DNA from: RSA9 sp036381195 | GTDB taxonomy: Bacteria > Gemmatimonadota > Gemmatimonadetes > Longimicrobiales > RSA9 | Direction: 5' to 3' | Length of the DNA: 64,000 nucleotides | Assembly (NCBI GenBank): GCA_036381195.1 | Contig: DASVDH010000019.1 | Span: 1 to 64,000 of the forward strand | In this document: positions 9,702-18,251 of the stretch, piece by piece | Position numbering within the stretch: the first letter of the stretch is position 1 | How the letters are laid out: each line of letters opens with the position of its first letter | The notes under the pieces: generated by a model | Seen by the model: the letters and a program-made list of their open reading frames with translations, nothing else | Databases searched by the model: none | Told to the model about the DNA's origin: nothing | Position numbers and translations under genes: made by a program

Positions 9702-11222
9702 GTGTCCGCGATCCTCGCCATCGACCAGGGGACCACCGGCACCACCTGCCTCGTGCTGGGGCGGGATGGTCGGGTGCTGGGCCGCGCCTACGCCGAGCTC
9801 ACGCAGCACTACCCGCGGCCCGGCTGGGTCGAGCACGACGCGGAAGAGATCTGGGCGGTCACGTTGGGCACGGCCCGCGAGGCGGTCGCCGCCGCGGGCG
9901 TCACGCCGACAGCCATCGGGATCACCAACCAGCGCGAAACCGTCGTGGTCTGGGATCGCGCGACGGGCGAGCCCGTAGGCCGCGCGATCGTCTGGCAGGA
10001 CCGGCGGACGGCGCCGCTCTGCCGGGAGCTGCGGGAGGCAGGGCGCGAGCCCTGGATCCGCGAGCGGACCGGACTCGTCCTCGACCCCTATTTCTCGGCG
10101 ACCAAGCTCGCATGGCTGCTGGAGCACGTGCCGGAGCTGCGCCGCCGCGCGGAGGCGGGCGACCTCGCCGCGGGCACGATCGATTCCTGGCTGGTCTGGA
10201 AGCTGACGGGCGGGCGCGTGCACGCGACCGATCCGACCAACGCATCACGCACGCTGCTCTACGCCATCGACCGGCTCGAGTGGGATGACGAGCTGCTCGC
10301 GCTGTTCGGCGTGCCGCGCGCGCTGCTGCCGGAGGTGCGGCCGTCCGGCGGGAGCTTCGGCGAGACGGATCCCGCGCTCTTCGGCGCGGCCGTTCCGATC
10401 GCGGGCGTGGCCGGAGACCAGCAGGCCGCGCTGTTCGGCCAGGGCTGCTGGGCGCCGGGCCAGGCCAAGAACACGTACGGCACGGGCGCGTTCCTGCTGC
10501 TGCACACCGGCCGGACGCGGGTCGAGTCGCGCCGCGGCCTGCTCACGACCGTCGCGTGCGGCCCCCGTGGCGAGCCGGCCTACGCGCTCGAGGGGGCGAT
10601 CTTCATCGCCGGCGCGGCGATTCAGTGGCTGCGGGACGGGCTGGGCATCATCGCGCGCGCCGCGGAGACCGAGGCGCTGGCCCGCTCGCTCGAGTCCAAC
10701 GACGGCGTCTACTTCGTCCCCGCGTTCGTCGGCCTGGGCGCGCCGCACTGGGATGCCGAGGCGCGCGGGACGATCGTCGGGCTGACGCGCGGCGCCGGGC
10801 GCGCGCATCTCGCCCGTGCCGCGCTCGAGGCGATGGCGTACTCGACGCACGACGTGCTGGCTGCGATGGTCGCCGATTCCGGCGTGGACGCACGCGAGCT
10901 CGCCGTGGACGGCGGCGCCGCGCAGAACGACTGGCTGATGCAGTTCCAGGCGGACGTGCTCGGCATCCCGGTGCTGCGCCCGCGGCTCGTCGAGACGACG
11001 GCGCTGGGTGCGGCGGGATTGGCCGGGCTGGCGGCGGGCGTCTGGCCGGATGCGGGGGCCTTCCACGCCTCGCGCGGCGGCGAGCCGGCACGCTTCACGC
11101 CCGTCATGGCGCCCTCTGACCGGGCGGCGCTGCTCGCCGGCTGGCGCCGGGCGCTGGAAGCGACCCGCGCCGCGGCGCGGGTCGCCGCCGATGCTCCTCC
11201 GATCTCCGGCCCCGGAACATGA
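9702..11222 (+). CDS. glpK: Glycerol kinase
   Basis: A 506-residue FGGY kinase, the typical GlpK length. The N-terminal phosphate loop is AIDQGTTGTT. GITNQRETVVVWDR, WQDRRTAPLC and the FGGY signature GLGAPHWDAEARGTIVGLTRG (about 347-367) identify glycerol kinase rather than xylulokinase. It phosphorylates glycerol to glycerol-3-phosphate with ATP. It starts with GTG two bases after mtnA, and its stop overlaps the next start (ATGA). No glycerol facilitator or G3P dehydrogenase lies nearby, so a glycerol regulon is not evident here. Confidence 0.95.
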   Translation: MSAILAIDQGTTGTTCLVLGRDGRVLGRAYAELTQHYPRPGWVEHDAEEIWAVTLGTAREAVAAAGVTPTAIGITNQRETVVVWDRATGEPVGRAIVWQDRRTAPLCRELREAGREPWIRERTGLVLDPYFSATKLAWLLEHVPELRRRAEAGDLAAGTIDSWLVWKLTGGRVHATDPTNASRTLLYAIDRLEWDDELLALFGVPRALLPEVRPSGGSFGETDPALFGAAVPIAGVAGDQQAALFGQGCWAPGQAKNTYGTGAFLLLHTGRTRVESRRGLLTTVACGPRGEPAYALEGAIFIAGAAIQWLRDGLGIIARAAETEALARSLESNDGVYFVPAFVGLGAPHWDAEARGTIVGLTRGAGRAHLARAALEAMAYSTHDVLAAMVADSGVDARELAVDGGAAQNDWLMQFQADVLGIPVLRPRLVETTALGAAGLAGLAAGVWPDAGAFHASRGGEPARFTPVMAPSDRAALLAGWRRALEATRAAARVAADAPPISGPGT

Positions 11223-11635
11223 CGGCGCTCGCGGCCCTGGCGCTCTGCACGGCGATCGCCTGCCCGGCGCCGGGTGAGGGCCCGCCGCCCGACTCGGCAG
11301 CGGGTCCGCGCATTCCCCTGCCGATCCAGGCGCCGGCGCCTGCCCGCCTCCTTCCGGTCTCCGCTCCCTGGCAGCAGGACCGCTGGCTGGCCGAGGACAA
11401 GTTGCGCCATTTCCTCACCTCGTTCGGCGGGACCAACCTCGCCTTCGGCGCGCTGCGCACGGCGGGCCTGGACCGCGAGCCCGCGATCGCCGGCGCGGCG
11501 GCCGCAGCCCTGGCCGCCGGCCTCTGGAAGGAGTGGCGCGACCGCCGGGCCGGCGGTCCGTTCAGCGGGAAGGACCTGGTCTGGGACGGCCTCGGCATCC
11601 TGGCGGGGCTGGCCCTGGCCTCAGCCACGCGCTGA
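11219..11635 (+). CDS. YfiM/DUF2279-like membrane-associated protein
   Basis: A 138-residue protein starting with a short hydrophobic segment that contains a cysteine (TAIACPAPG, about 8-20), possibly a lipoprotein or signal-like region. The core carries D-K-L-R-H-F, then Gly/Ala-rich helices, KEWRDRR and FSGKDLVWDGLG. The D-K-h-x-H, K-E-x-x-D and D-L-x-x-D-x-x-G pattern resembles DUF2279/YfiM-type envelope proteins of unknown function. The start overlaps the glpK stop (ATGA). The family assignment is from pattern only. Confidence 0.6.
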   Translation: MTALAALALCTAIACPAPGEGPPPDSAAGPRIPLPIQAPAPARLLPVSAPWQQDRWLAEDKLRHFLTSFGGTNLAFGALRTAGLDREPAIAGAAAAALAAGLWKEWRDRRAGGPFSGKDLVWDGLGILAGLALASATR

Positions 11636-11644
11636 CCTCCGGCC

Positions 11645-13654
11645 GTGTCGCTTCCGCCCCCGATTTCCATCCCCGCCGCCCGCCTGCACGACCTGGAGGA
11701 CGGCGCCTCGCTCGAGTGGCTCGAGGCGGACGGCCGTGGCGGCTACGCATCCGGGACGGCGGTCGGCGCCAACACGCGCCGCTACCACGGCGTGCTCGTC
11801 GTGGCACGGCGGCCTCCCGCGGACCGCATCGTGCTGCTCTCGCGGCTGGAAGAGGCGGTCGTGACCGCGACCGGCGAGCGCTACGAGCTCGGGACCAACT
11901 ACTATCCAGGCACCGTGTACCCGACCGGCCATCGCTGGCTCGAGTCGTTCCGGCTCGACCCCTGGCCGGTGTGGCAGTACCGGCTGGGCCCGCTCATGCT
12001 GACGAAGGCGCTGTTCGCCGCGCGCTCCGCGGATGCCGTCGTCGTCCTCTATCACCTCCGCGGCGGGGACGCGCTGCTGGAGCTGCGCCCGCTCGTGGCC
12101 GGCCGCAGCGACCACGCCCTGGTCAGCGCGAACGACGTCGTGGCGCAGGAGGCGGTGGTCGAATCCGGGCGCATCGCGTACCACCCATACCCGCGGATCC
12201 CACCCCTCGTCCTGACCCACGATGGCGGCGAGTGGCACGCCGACCCGCGGTGGTACTACCGCACGCTCTACCCGCGCGAGGCGGAGCGCGGGCTGGACGA
12301 CCGCGAGGACCTCTTCCAGCCCGGCGTGCTGCGGGTGCCGCTCGCGGCGGGCCGGTCGTGGCGTCTCGCGTGCGCCACGCACCCCGTGCGGCTGGACCGG
12401 GCGGCGGAATGGGCCGCAGCGGAGCAGCGCAGGCGCGCCGACGCGGCCGCGCGCGGGCGCCGGCTGGGCGGAGCGGACGAGTGGCTCGCGGGCCTCGGCG
12501 CGAGGCTCGGCCTCGCCGCGGATGTGTTCCTCGTCGAGCGCGACGACGCGCGCACCATCATCGCCGGCTATCCCTGGTTCACCGACTGGGGCCGCGATGC
12601 GATGATCTCGATCCCGGGCCTCTGCCTCGCGCTCGGGCGCGTCGGAGATGCGGAAGCCGTGCTGCGCGCCTTCGCCGCGCAGCAGCGCGACGGGCTCATC
12701 CCCAACCGCTTCCCGGATCACGGCGGCGAGGTCCCGGCCGACCACTACAACGCTGCGGACGCGTCGCTCTGGTTCGTCGAGGCCGTCGCCGCGCTGCACG
12801 ACGCGGGTGGCGATGCGCGCCCGTTCTGGCCGGTCGTGCGGCGTGTGCTCCGCGCGTACGCGCGCGGCACGCGCTTCGGCATCCGCCTCGAGCCGGACGG
12901 CCTCGTTCGCCAGGGCGCGGAGGGCGTGCAGCTCACGTGGATGGACGCCAAGGTGGACGGCTGGGTGGTCACGCCGCGCGCGGGGCGCGCCGTCGAGATC
13001 AACGCGCTTTGGTTCAACGCGCTGCTCCGGGCCGCGGGCCTCGCGCGCGCGTTCGGCGAAGATCCCGGCGAGTACGAGGCCATGGCGCGCCGCGCGCGCT
13101 CCGCGTTCCGCGCGTTCTGGAATCCGGATGCGCGGTGCCTGTTCGACGTCCTGGACGACGACGGCCGGCCGGATCCCGCGCTCCGGCCGAACCAGCTCCT
13201 CGCGGTCTCGTTGCGGCACTCGCCGCTCACGCGCGAGCAGATGCGGGGCATCGTCGAGGCCGTGGAGCGCGAGCTGCTCGTCCCGCTGGGGGTGCGCACG
13301 CTCGCGCCGTCCGCGCCCGGCTACCGGGGCAGGTTCCAGGGGCCGCCACACGAGCGCGATGCAGCGTACCATTCCGGCAGCGCCTGGCCGTGGCTGCTCG
13401 GGCCGTTCGCCACCGCGTACCTGCGCGTGCACGGCGGGCGCCAACGCGCGAGGGAACGCGTGCGCGAGCTGCTCGTCGCCGTCGAACGTCACCTCTTCGA
13501 GTACGGCCTCGGCCACATCGCCGAGGTCGTCGGCGGCGATCCGCCGCACGCGCCGGGCGGCTGCATCGCGCAGGCCTGGAGCTGCGCGGAGGCGCTGCGC
13601 ATCCTGCAGATGCTCCGGCCACGCCCGGTGGCGGCGCCCCCGCGTCCGCGATAG
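11645..13654 (+). CDS. Glycogen debranching enzyme (amylo-alpha-1,6-glucosidase, GH133 type)
   Basis: A 669-residue two-domain protein. The N-terminal beta-sandwich (about 1-270) includes EWLEADGRGGYASGTAVGANTRRYHG, characteristic of the prokaryotic/archaeal debranching family (shown here only as a motif description: G-R-G-G-Y then T-R-R-Y-H-G). The C-terminal (alpha/alpha)6 barrel contains GYPWFTDWGRDAMIS near 310 and YHSGSAWPWLLGP near 575. It removes alpha-1,6 branch stubs in glycogen breakdown. The GTG start at 11645 follows the previous gene by 9 bp. No glgP or glgA lies nearby. Confidence 0.9.
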   Translation: MSLPPPISIPAARLHDLEDGASLEWLEADGRGGYASGTAVGANTRRYHGVLVVARRPPADRIVLLSRLEEAVVTATGERYELGTNYYPGTVYPTGHRWLESFRLDPWPVWQYRLGPLMLTKALFAARSADAVVVLYHLRGGDALLELRPLVAGRSDHALVSANDVVAQEAVVESGRIAYHPYPRIPPLVLTHDGGEWHADPRWYYRTLYPREAERGLDDREDLFQPGVLRVPLAAGRSWRLACATHPVRLDRAAEWAAAEQRRRADAAARGRRLGGADEWLAGLGARLGLAADVFLVERDDARTIIAGYPWFTDWGRDAMISIPGLCLALGRVGDAEAVLRAFAAQQRDGLIPNRFPDHGGEVPADHYNAADASLWFVEAVAALHDAGGDARPFWPVVRRVLRAYARGTRFGIRLEPDGLVRQGAEGVQLTWMDAKVDGWVVTPRAGRAVEINALWFNALLRAAGLARAFGEDPGEYEAMARRARSAFRAFWNPDARCLFDVLDDDGRPDPALRPNQLLAVSLRHSPLTREQMRGIVEAVERELLVPLGVRTLAPSAPGYRGRFQGPPHERDAAYHSGSAWPWLLGPFATAYLRVHGGRQRARERVRELLVAVERHLFEYGLGHIAEVVGGDPPHAPGGCIAQAWSCAEALRILQMLRPRPVAAPPRPR

Positions 13655-13666
13655 ATTCCTGCTGCA

Positions 13667-13957
13667 ATGGAGATCCTGATCGCCGTGCTCATGGCCGCCG
13701 CGGCCGTGGGCGCAGTGCTGGTGCCGTTCATCGCGCAGGGCCGCGCGGCGCCTGCCGGCGCCCCCGCGTTGGATGAGGACGCCATCGAGGCGGCCGTCGC
13801 GCGCTACCGCGAGGCGCTCCGCGCCGGCACGGTGTGCGCGCGCTGCGTGTTCGCGAACCCGCCGGGCAGCCGTTTCTGCGCGGACTGCGGGCGGCCTCTG
13901 TTCGAGCCCGGCGCGGGTGATGCGGGCGGCGCCGCGGCCGCGAGCGCTGGCACGTGA
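13667..13957 (+). CDS. Small membrane-anchored zinc-ribbon protein
   Basis: A 96-residue protein with an N-terminal transmembrane helix (about 3-23) and then a zinc ribbon CARC...CADCG (cysteines at about 57, 60, 71 and 74). The layout resembles the zinc-ribbon anchors that precede threonine aldolase-like or division genes, but I do not recognise a family. The ATG lies 12 bp after the debranching enzyme stop, and the stop overlaps the next GTG (GTGA), so it is co-expressed with ltaE. Function unknown. Confidence 0.7.
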   Translation: MEILIAVLMAAAAVGAVLVPFIAQGRAAPAGAPALDEDAIEAAVARYREALRAGTVCARCVFANPPGSRFCADCGRPLFEPGAGDAGGAAAASAGT

Positions 13958-15063
13958 GCACGCGGCGCGAGGCAGGTGGCGACGCCGGGCGCGGGGAGGC
14001 GCGCGACGCTTCCGCCCCGCGCGTCGTCGACCTGCGCAGCGACACCGTCACGCGGCCCACGCCGGCGATGCGTGAGGCGATCGCGCGGGCCGAGGTGGGC
14101 GATGACTCGCTGGGTGACGACCCCACCGTGAAGGCGCTCGAGGCGCGGGTCGCCGCGCTGCTCGGCAAGGAGGCGGCGCTCTTCTTTCCGAGCGGCATCA
14201 TGGCCAACGAGGCGGCGCTGCTCGTGCTCGCCCCGCCCGGCACGGAAGTGGTCGTCGAGGCCACCTGCCACTACGTGGACTGGGAGGACGGCGCGCCCGC
14301 GCACTGGGCGGGCGTTCAGCTCCGTGGCGTGCCCACGCCGGACGGCATCCTGACGGCGGAGCACGTGCGCGGCGCGATCCGCCGGCCGAGCCCCTTCCAG
14401 ATCCGCACCTCGCTGGTTTCGCTGGAGAACACGCACAACGCGGCCGGCGGCCGCGTCCTGCCGCTCGAGGTCATGCGGGAGATCCGCGCGGTCGCCCGCG
14501 AGCACGGCCTGCCGGTGCACCTGGACGGCGCCCGGCTGTGGAATGCCGCCGCCGCGACCGGCATCCCGGAGGCCGCGTGGGCGGCGGAGGCCGACACGGT
14601 GATGGTCACGCTCTCGAAGGGCCTCGGCTGCCCCGCCGGCTCCCTCCTCGCCGGCGACGCGGCGGTCATCGAGCAGGCGTGGCGCGTGCGCCGCCGCCTG
14701 GGCGGCGGCATGCGGCAGGTCGGCCTGCTCGCGGCCGCCGGGCTGTACGCGCTCGACCACCACCGGGAGCGCCTGGCGGAGGATCACGCGCGTGCGCGCG
14801 CGCTCGCCGCGCTCGCGCGTGAGATCCCGGGGCTCCGCGTCGTCGAGCCGGAGACGAACATCGTGATGTTCGACATCCTCGCCCCAGGCCTCACCGCGGC
14901 CGATGTCGTGCGGGGGCTCCGGCAGCACGGCGTGCTCATGACCGAGTTCGGGGCGCGGCGGATCCGCGCGGTCACGCACCTAGACGTGGACGACGACGGC
15001 ATCCGTCGGGCCGCCGCGGCGCTGGCCAGCGTGCTCGGCGGGGCCGGCGGGCCGGGGGGCTGA
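13954..15063 (+). CDS. ltaE: Low-specificity L-threonine aldolase
   Basis: A 369-residue PLP enzyme of the beta-eliminating lyase family. DLRSDTVTRPT at about 26, GDD-x-x-x-DDPTV, FFPSGIMANEAAL, the substrate/PLP aspartate in HLDGARLWNA, and the PLP lysine in TLSKGLGCPAGS all fit LtaE. It cleaves L-threonine or L-allo-threonine to glycine and acetaldehyde. The GTG start overlaps the zinc-ribbon stop. The first about 25 residues are low-complexity and may not be part of the mature start; no better start codon with a ribosome-binding site was seen. Confidence 0.93.
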   Translation: MSTRREAGGDAGRGEARDASAPRVVDLRSDTVTRPTPAMREAIARAEVGDDSLGDDPTVKALEARVAALLGKEAALFFPSGIMANEAALLVLAPPGTEVVVEATCHYVDWEDGAPAHWAGVQLRGVPTPDGILTAEHVRGAIRRPSPFQIRTSLVSLENTHNAAGGRVLPLEVMREIRAVAREHGLPVHLDGARLWNAAAATGIPEAAWAAEADTVMVTLSKGLGCPAGSLLAGDAAVIEQAWRVRRRLGGGMRQVGLLAAAGLYALDHHRERLAEDHARARALAALAREIPGLRVVEPETNIVMFDILAPGLTAADVVRGLRQHGVLMTEFGARRIRAVTHLDVDDDGIRRAAAALASVLGGAGGPGG

Positions 15064-15238
15064 CGGGCGCGAGCCGCCCCCACGAGGCCCCGACCGCGAG
15101 CCCCGGCCGGCCGGCGAGGCCGGGCGCTCCTCGTCGGGCCGCGGGCGTCGCCGGACCCGCCGCTCCCCCTGCCGGCCCAGCACCCGCGGCGGCCGCGGTC
15201 GTTGGCCCGTCCTCGTATTCGGGCGTCCCTTCCTGCCC

Positions 15239-15266
15239 TTGTGCCGCCCGGAAAACCGCGCATCTT
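15239..15266 (+). promoter_or_regulatory. Possible recA promoter
   Basis: TTGTGC (15239-15244), 16-bp spacer, CATCTT (15261-15266). It sits in the 295-bp gap before recA, about 90 nt ahead of the ATG. The match is weaker than at other promoters in the window. I saw no clear inverted repeat that could be named a LexA box. Confidence 0.3.
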
Positions 15267-15358
15267 AGGACTCCCGCGGGAGGCACGGATCCGGGCGCAA
15301 GGGGTACCAGAACGCATTCACCCACAACACGATGTGACGCATCGGAACAGGCGGGGAG

Positions 15359-16411
<1,053 letters not shown>

Positions 16412-16555
16412 CCGACGGCTCGCCTCCCACCGCTCGCGGCCGGCCGGGTCGGCGATCGAGCGCCGGCCCCGGTGCCGCGCACCGCGCTGCCAGTGCGGAC
16501 CGTGACGGCAGCCGGCTAGATCCGGCGTGAGCACCCGCGATCCAGGACGGCCAGG

Positions 16556-16595
16556 ATGCAGCGAGGCCCCGGCTGGTACCGGAGCCTCGCTGCAT
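16556..16595. terminator. Long stem-loop between convergent recA and propeller gene
   Basis: A perfect 12-bp stem (atgcagcgaggc / gcctcgctgcat), one mismatch, then 4 more pairs around a 6-nt loop. It lies between two convergent genes and could act on both strands. No T-tract follows, so intrinsic termination is not certain. Confidence 0.55.
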
Positions 16596-16690
16596 GTCCG
16601 TCGCCGCGTCAGCGCGGCTGCGGCCTCACGTCCTTGCCCCCCGCGATCGCGCTGGGATGCGACGTAGACGTAGGGTAGCTCTCGGCCGCC

Positions 16691-17944
16691 TCACCCGATC
16701 GCGCCCTTCCGCACCACCCGGAACCGCGCGACGTACTGCACCTCGAGCTCGTCGCGCAGCACGCCGTACACCACGTCGCCGTCGAACGTCATGAGCGCGA
16801 AGCTCGCCGGGAACTCGACGACGCCGAGATACCGGCCATCGGCATCGAACACGTCCCAGCGCGGGCTGCCGGGGTCCTGGATGTTGAAGGCCGCGCCGGA
16901 CTCCTTCGCCATCGCCGCAGTCTTGATCTGCTGCACCCAGATCGTGTGGCCGGGCCCGGCCTTGATGCGCGCAAGCGCGGGGTAGTAGTCGGCGAAGCTG
17001 ATGCTCTGCTCGATCTGCTGCATCGCGGCCGGCGGAATGCCGGCCCGCTTCCATGCATCGCGGAAGAGCTCGAGGAAGGCTTCCCGGTCCGCTGCCGTGA
17101 CGGGAGCACGCTCGAACGGCTTGCGGATCACCCGCGCCAGCGTGCCGCCCGGGCGGCGGACCTCGATCCGGTAGTCCGTGTTCACGGCCGTGATGATCGA
17201 GCCATCGGCGGCGATGTCCCACACGGGTTCCGGCTCGAACATGCGGATCTGCATCGCGCCGCCCTGCAGCCGGAACGTCTCGCCCGCGGGGATCATGGCG
17301 AGCGTGTCGCTCGAGCCGTCCATGCCGCGCGCGACGATCGGCGCCTCCGTCGAGGCCTCCGGCTGCGGCTGGCCGGGGAAGGGGAAGCGCATGAGCTGGT
17401 GCGCCACGCGCCCGTCCGGCGTCATCGCCCAGGCGACCGGGATCCCCTCCGCCATCGGGAGCGGGAAGCTGCCCGCCTCCTCGCCGCCGGCCACGAACCG
17501 GTTCATGCGCTGGAGCATGATGTCCGCGACCAGGACGGTGTCCCCCCGGGCGACGAACACGGGCCCTGCGCCGGGGCTGAACTCGCCGGGGCCCGAGCCT
17601 GCCTTTCCCACCGTGCGGAGCAGCGTGCCGTTCGCGTCGAAGACGCGGAGCGCCTGCGCCTGCTGGTCCAGCACGTAGATCCGCCCGTCCGAGTCTGCGT
17701 CGATCCCGGCAACGTTGCCGAACTGGTAGTCGGGGTCGCCCTCGGCCACGCCGATCCTCAGCTCCTCGACGACGCTCCACTGCTCGCCCGGCCGCCAAAC
17801 CCCCGTCCCCGGATTCTCCACGATGACCACGCCCGCGCTGTCCCGCGTCGTCCCGGCCCACTCGCCCGAGGCGGGAGCTCCGCCGCACCCCGCGAGAGCA
17901 GTGGCAGCGGCCGCGGACAGGATCACCATCATGTGTCGCAGCAT
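16691..17944 (-). CDS. Six-bladed beta-propeller lipoprotein
   Basis: A 417-residue protein. The N-terminus has a lipoprotein-type signal, with a hydrophobic run and then LAGCGG (Cys at about 20). Downstream are NHL/6-bladed propeller repeats such as FGNVAGIDADSDGRIYVLD, ALRVFDANGTLLRTVG followed by G-x-G-P-G-E-F, and a last blade RWDVFDADGRYLGVVEFP. The GKxGxGPGEF pattern is typical of the '6-bladed beta-propeller' proteins abundant in Gemmatimonadota and Bacteroidota. It is probably an outer-membrane or periplasmic lipoprotein; ligand unknown. ATG 17944 is chosen for its GGGAGTG ribosome-binding site and the immediate signal peptide; the frame extends to 18019. It is divergent from alaS, with its own promoter. 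Confidence 0.82.
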   Translation of the reverse strand: MLRHMMVILSAAAATALAGCGGAPASGEWAGTTRDSAGVVIVENPGTGVWRPGEQWSVVEELRIGVAEGDPDYQFGNVAGIDADSDGRIYVLDQQAQALRVFDANGTLLRTVGKAGSGPGEFSPGAGPVFVARGDTVLVADIMLQRMNRFVAGGEEAGSFPLPMAEGIPVAWAMTPDGRVAHQLMRFPFPGQPQPEASTEAPIVARGMDGSSDTLAMIPAGETFRLQGGAMQIRMFEPEPVWDIAADGSIITAVNTDYRIEVRRPGGTLARVIRKPFERAPVTAADREAFLELFRDAWKRAGIPPAAMQQIEQSISFADYYPALARIKAGPGHTIWVQQIKTAAMAKESGAAFNIQDPGSPRWDVFDADGRYLGVVEFPASFALMTFDGDVVYGVLRDELEVQYVARFRVVRKGAIG

Positions 17945-18021
17945 GGGCACACTCCCGTTCTGGAGGAAGGCGGCCGGCCCTGGACCCGGCACGGGCCCAC
18001 TCCCCTCCGCCACGTGCACGC

Positions 18022-18050
18022 ATGTTACCGGGGGACAGACCCCTGCGCAA
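18022..18050 (-). promoter_or_regulatory. Putative promoter of the propeller lipoprotein
   Basis: On the minus strand, TTGCGC (18050-18045), 17-bp spacer, TAACAT (18027-18022). The predicted leader to ATG 17944 is about 70 nt. It lies back-to-back with the alaS promoter in the 307-bp divergent gap. Confidence 0.45.
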
Positions 18051-18089
18051 CGAAACGGCCGCTGCCGCCCCGCGCATCTGCCCGGCCGC

Positions 18090-18109
18090 GCCGCTCCGTA
18101 CGGAGCGGC
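18090..18109. promoter_or_regulatory. Perfect 20-bp palindrome in the divergent alaS/propeller region
   Basis: The sequence gccgctccgtacggagcggc is its own reverse complement over 20 bp. It lies between the two opposing promoters, about 43 bp upstream of the alaS -35. It could be an operator for either gene or an RNA hairpin. The rest of the gap (17945-18251) holds the two promoters and no gene. Confidence 0.4.
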
Positions 18110-18151
18110 ATGCGTGGCGGGTTTCGCCAGCTCTGACGGGCCCGCCGGCCC

Positions 18152-18180
18152 TTCGCGCCGGCAACGAAATGCCGTATATT
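18152..18180 (+). promoter_or_regulatory. Putative alaS promoter
   Basis: TTCGCG (18152-18157), 17-bp spacer, TATATT (18175-18180). The -10 is one of the best TANNTT matches in the window and the most AT-rich spot in the gap. The predicted leader to ATG 18252 is about 65 nt. Confidence 0.5.
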
Positions 18181-18251
18181 AGACGTTTCAGCGAACCAAC
18201 GCCGGCGCCGCCGCCCCCGCAAGGGTGGGGGCGCCCGCCCTGCAGGTGCCC

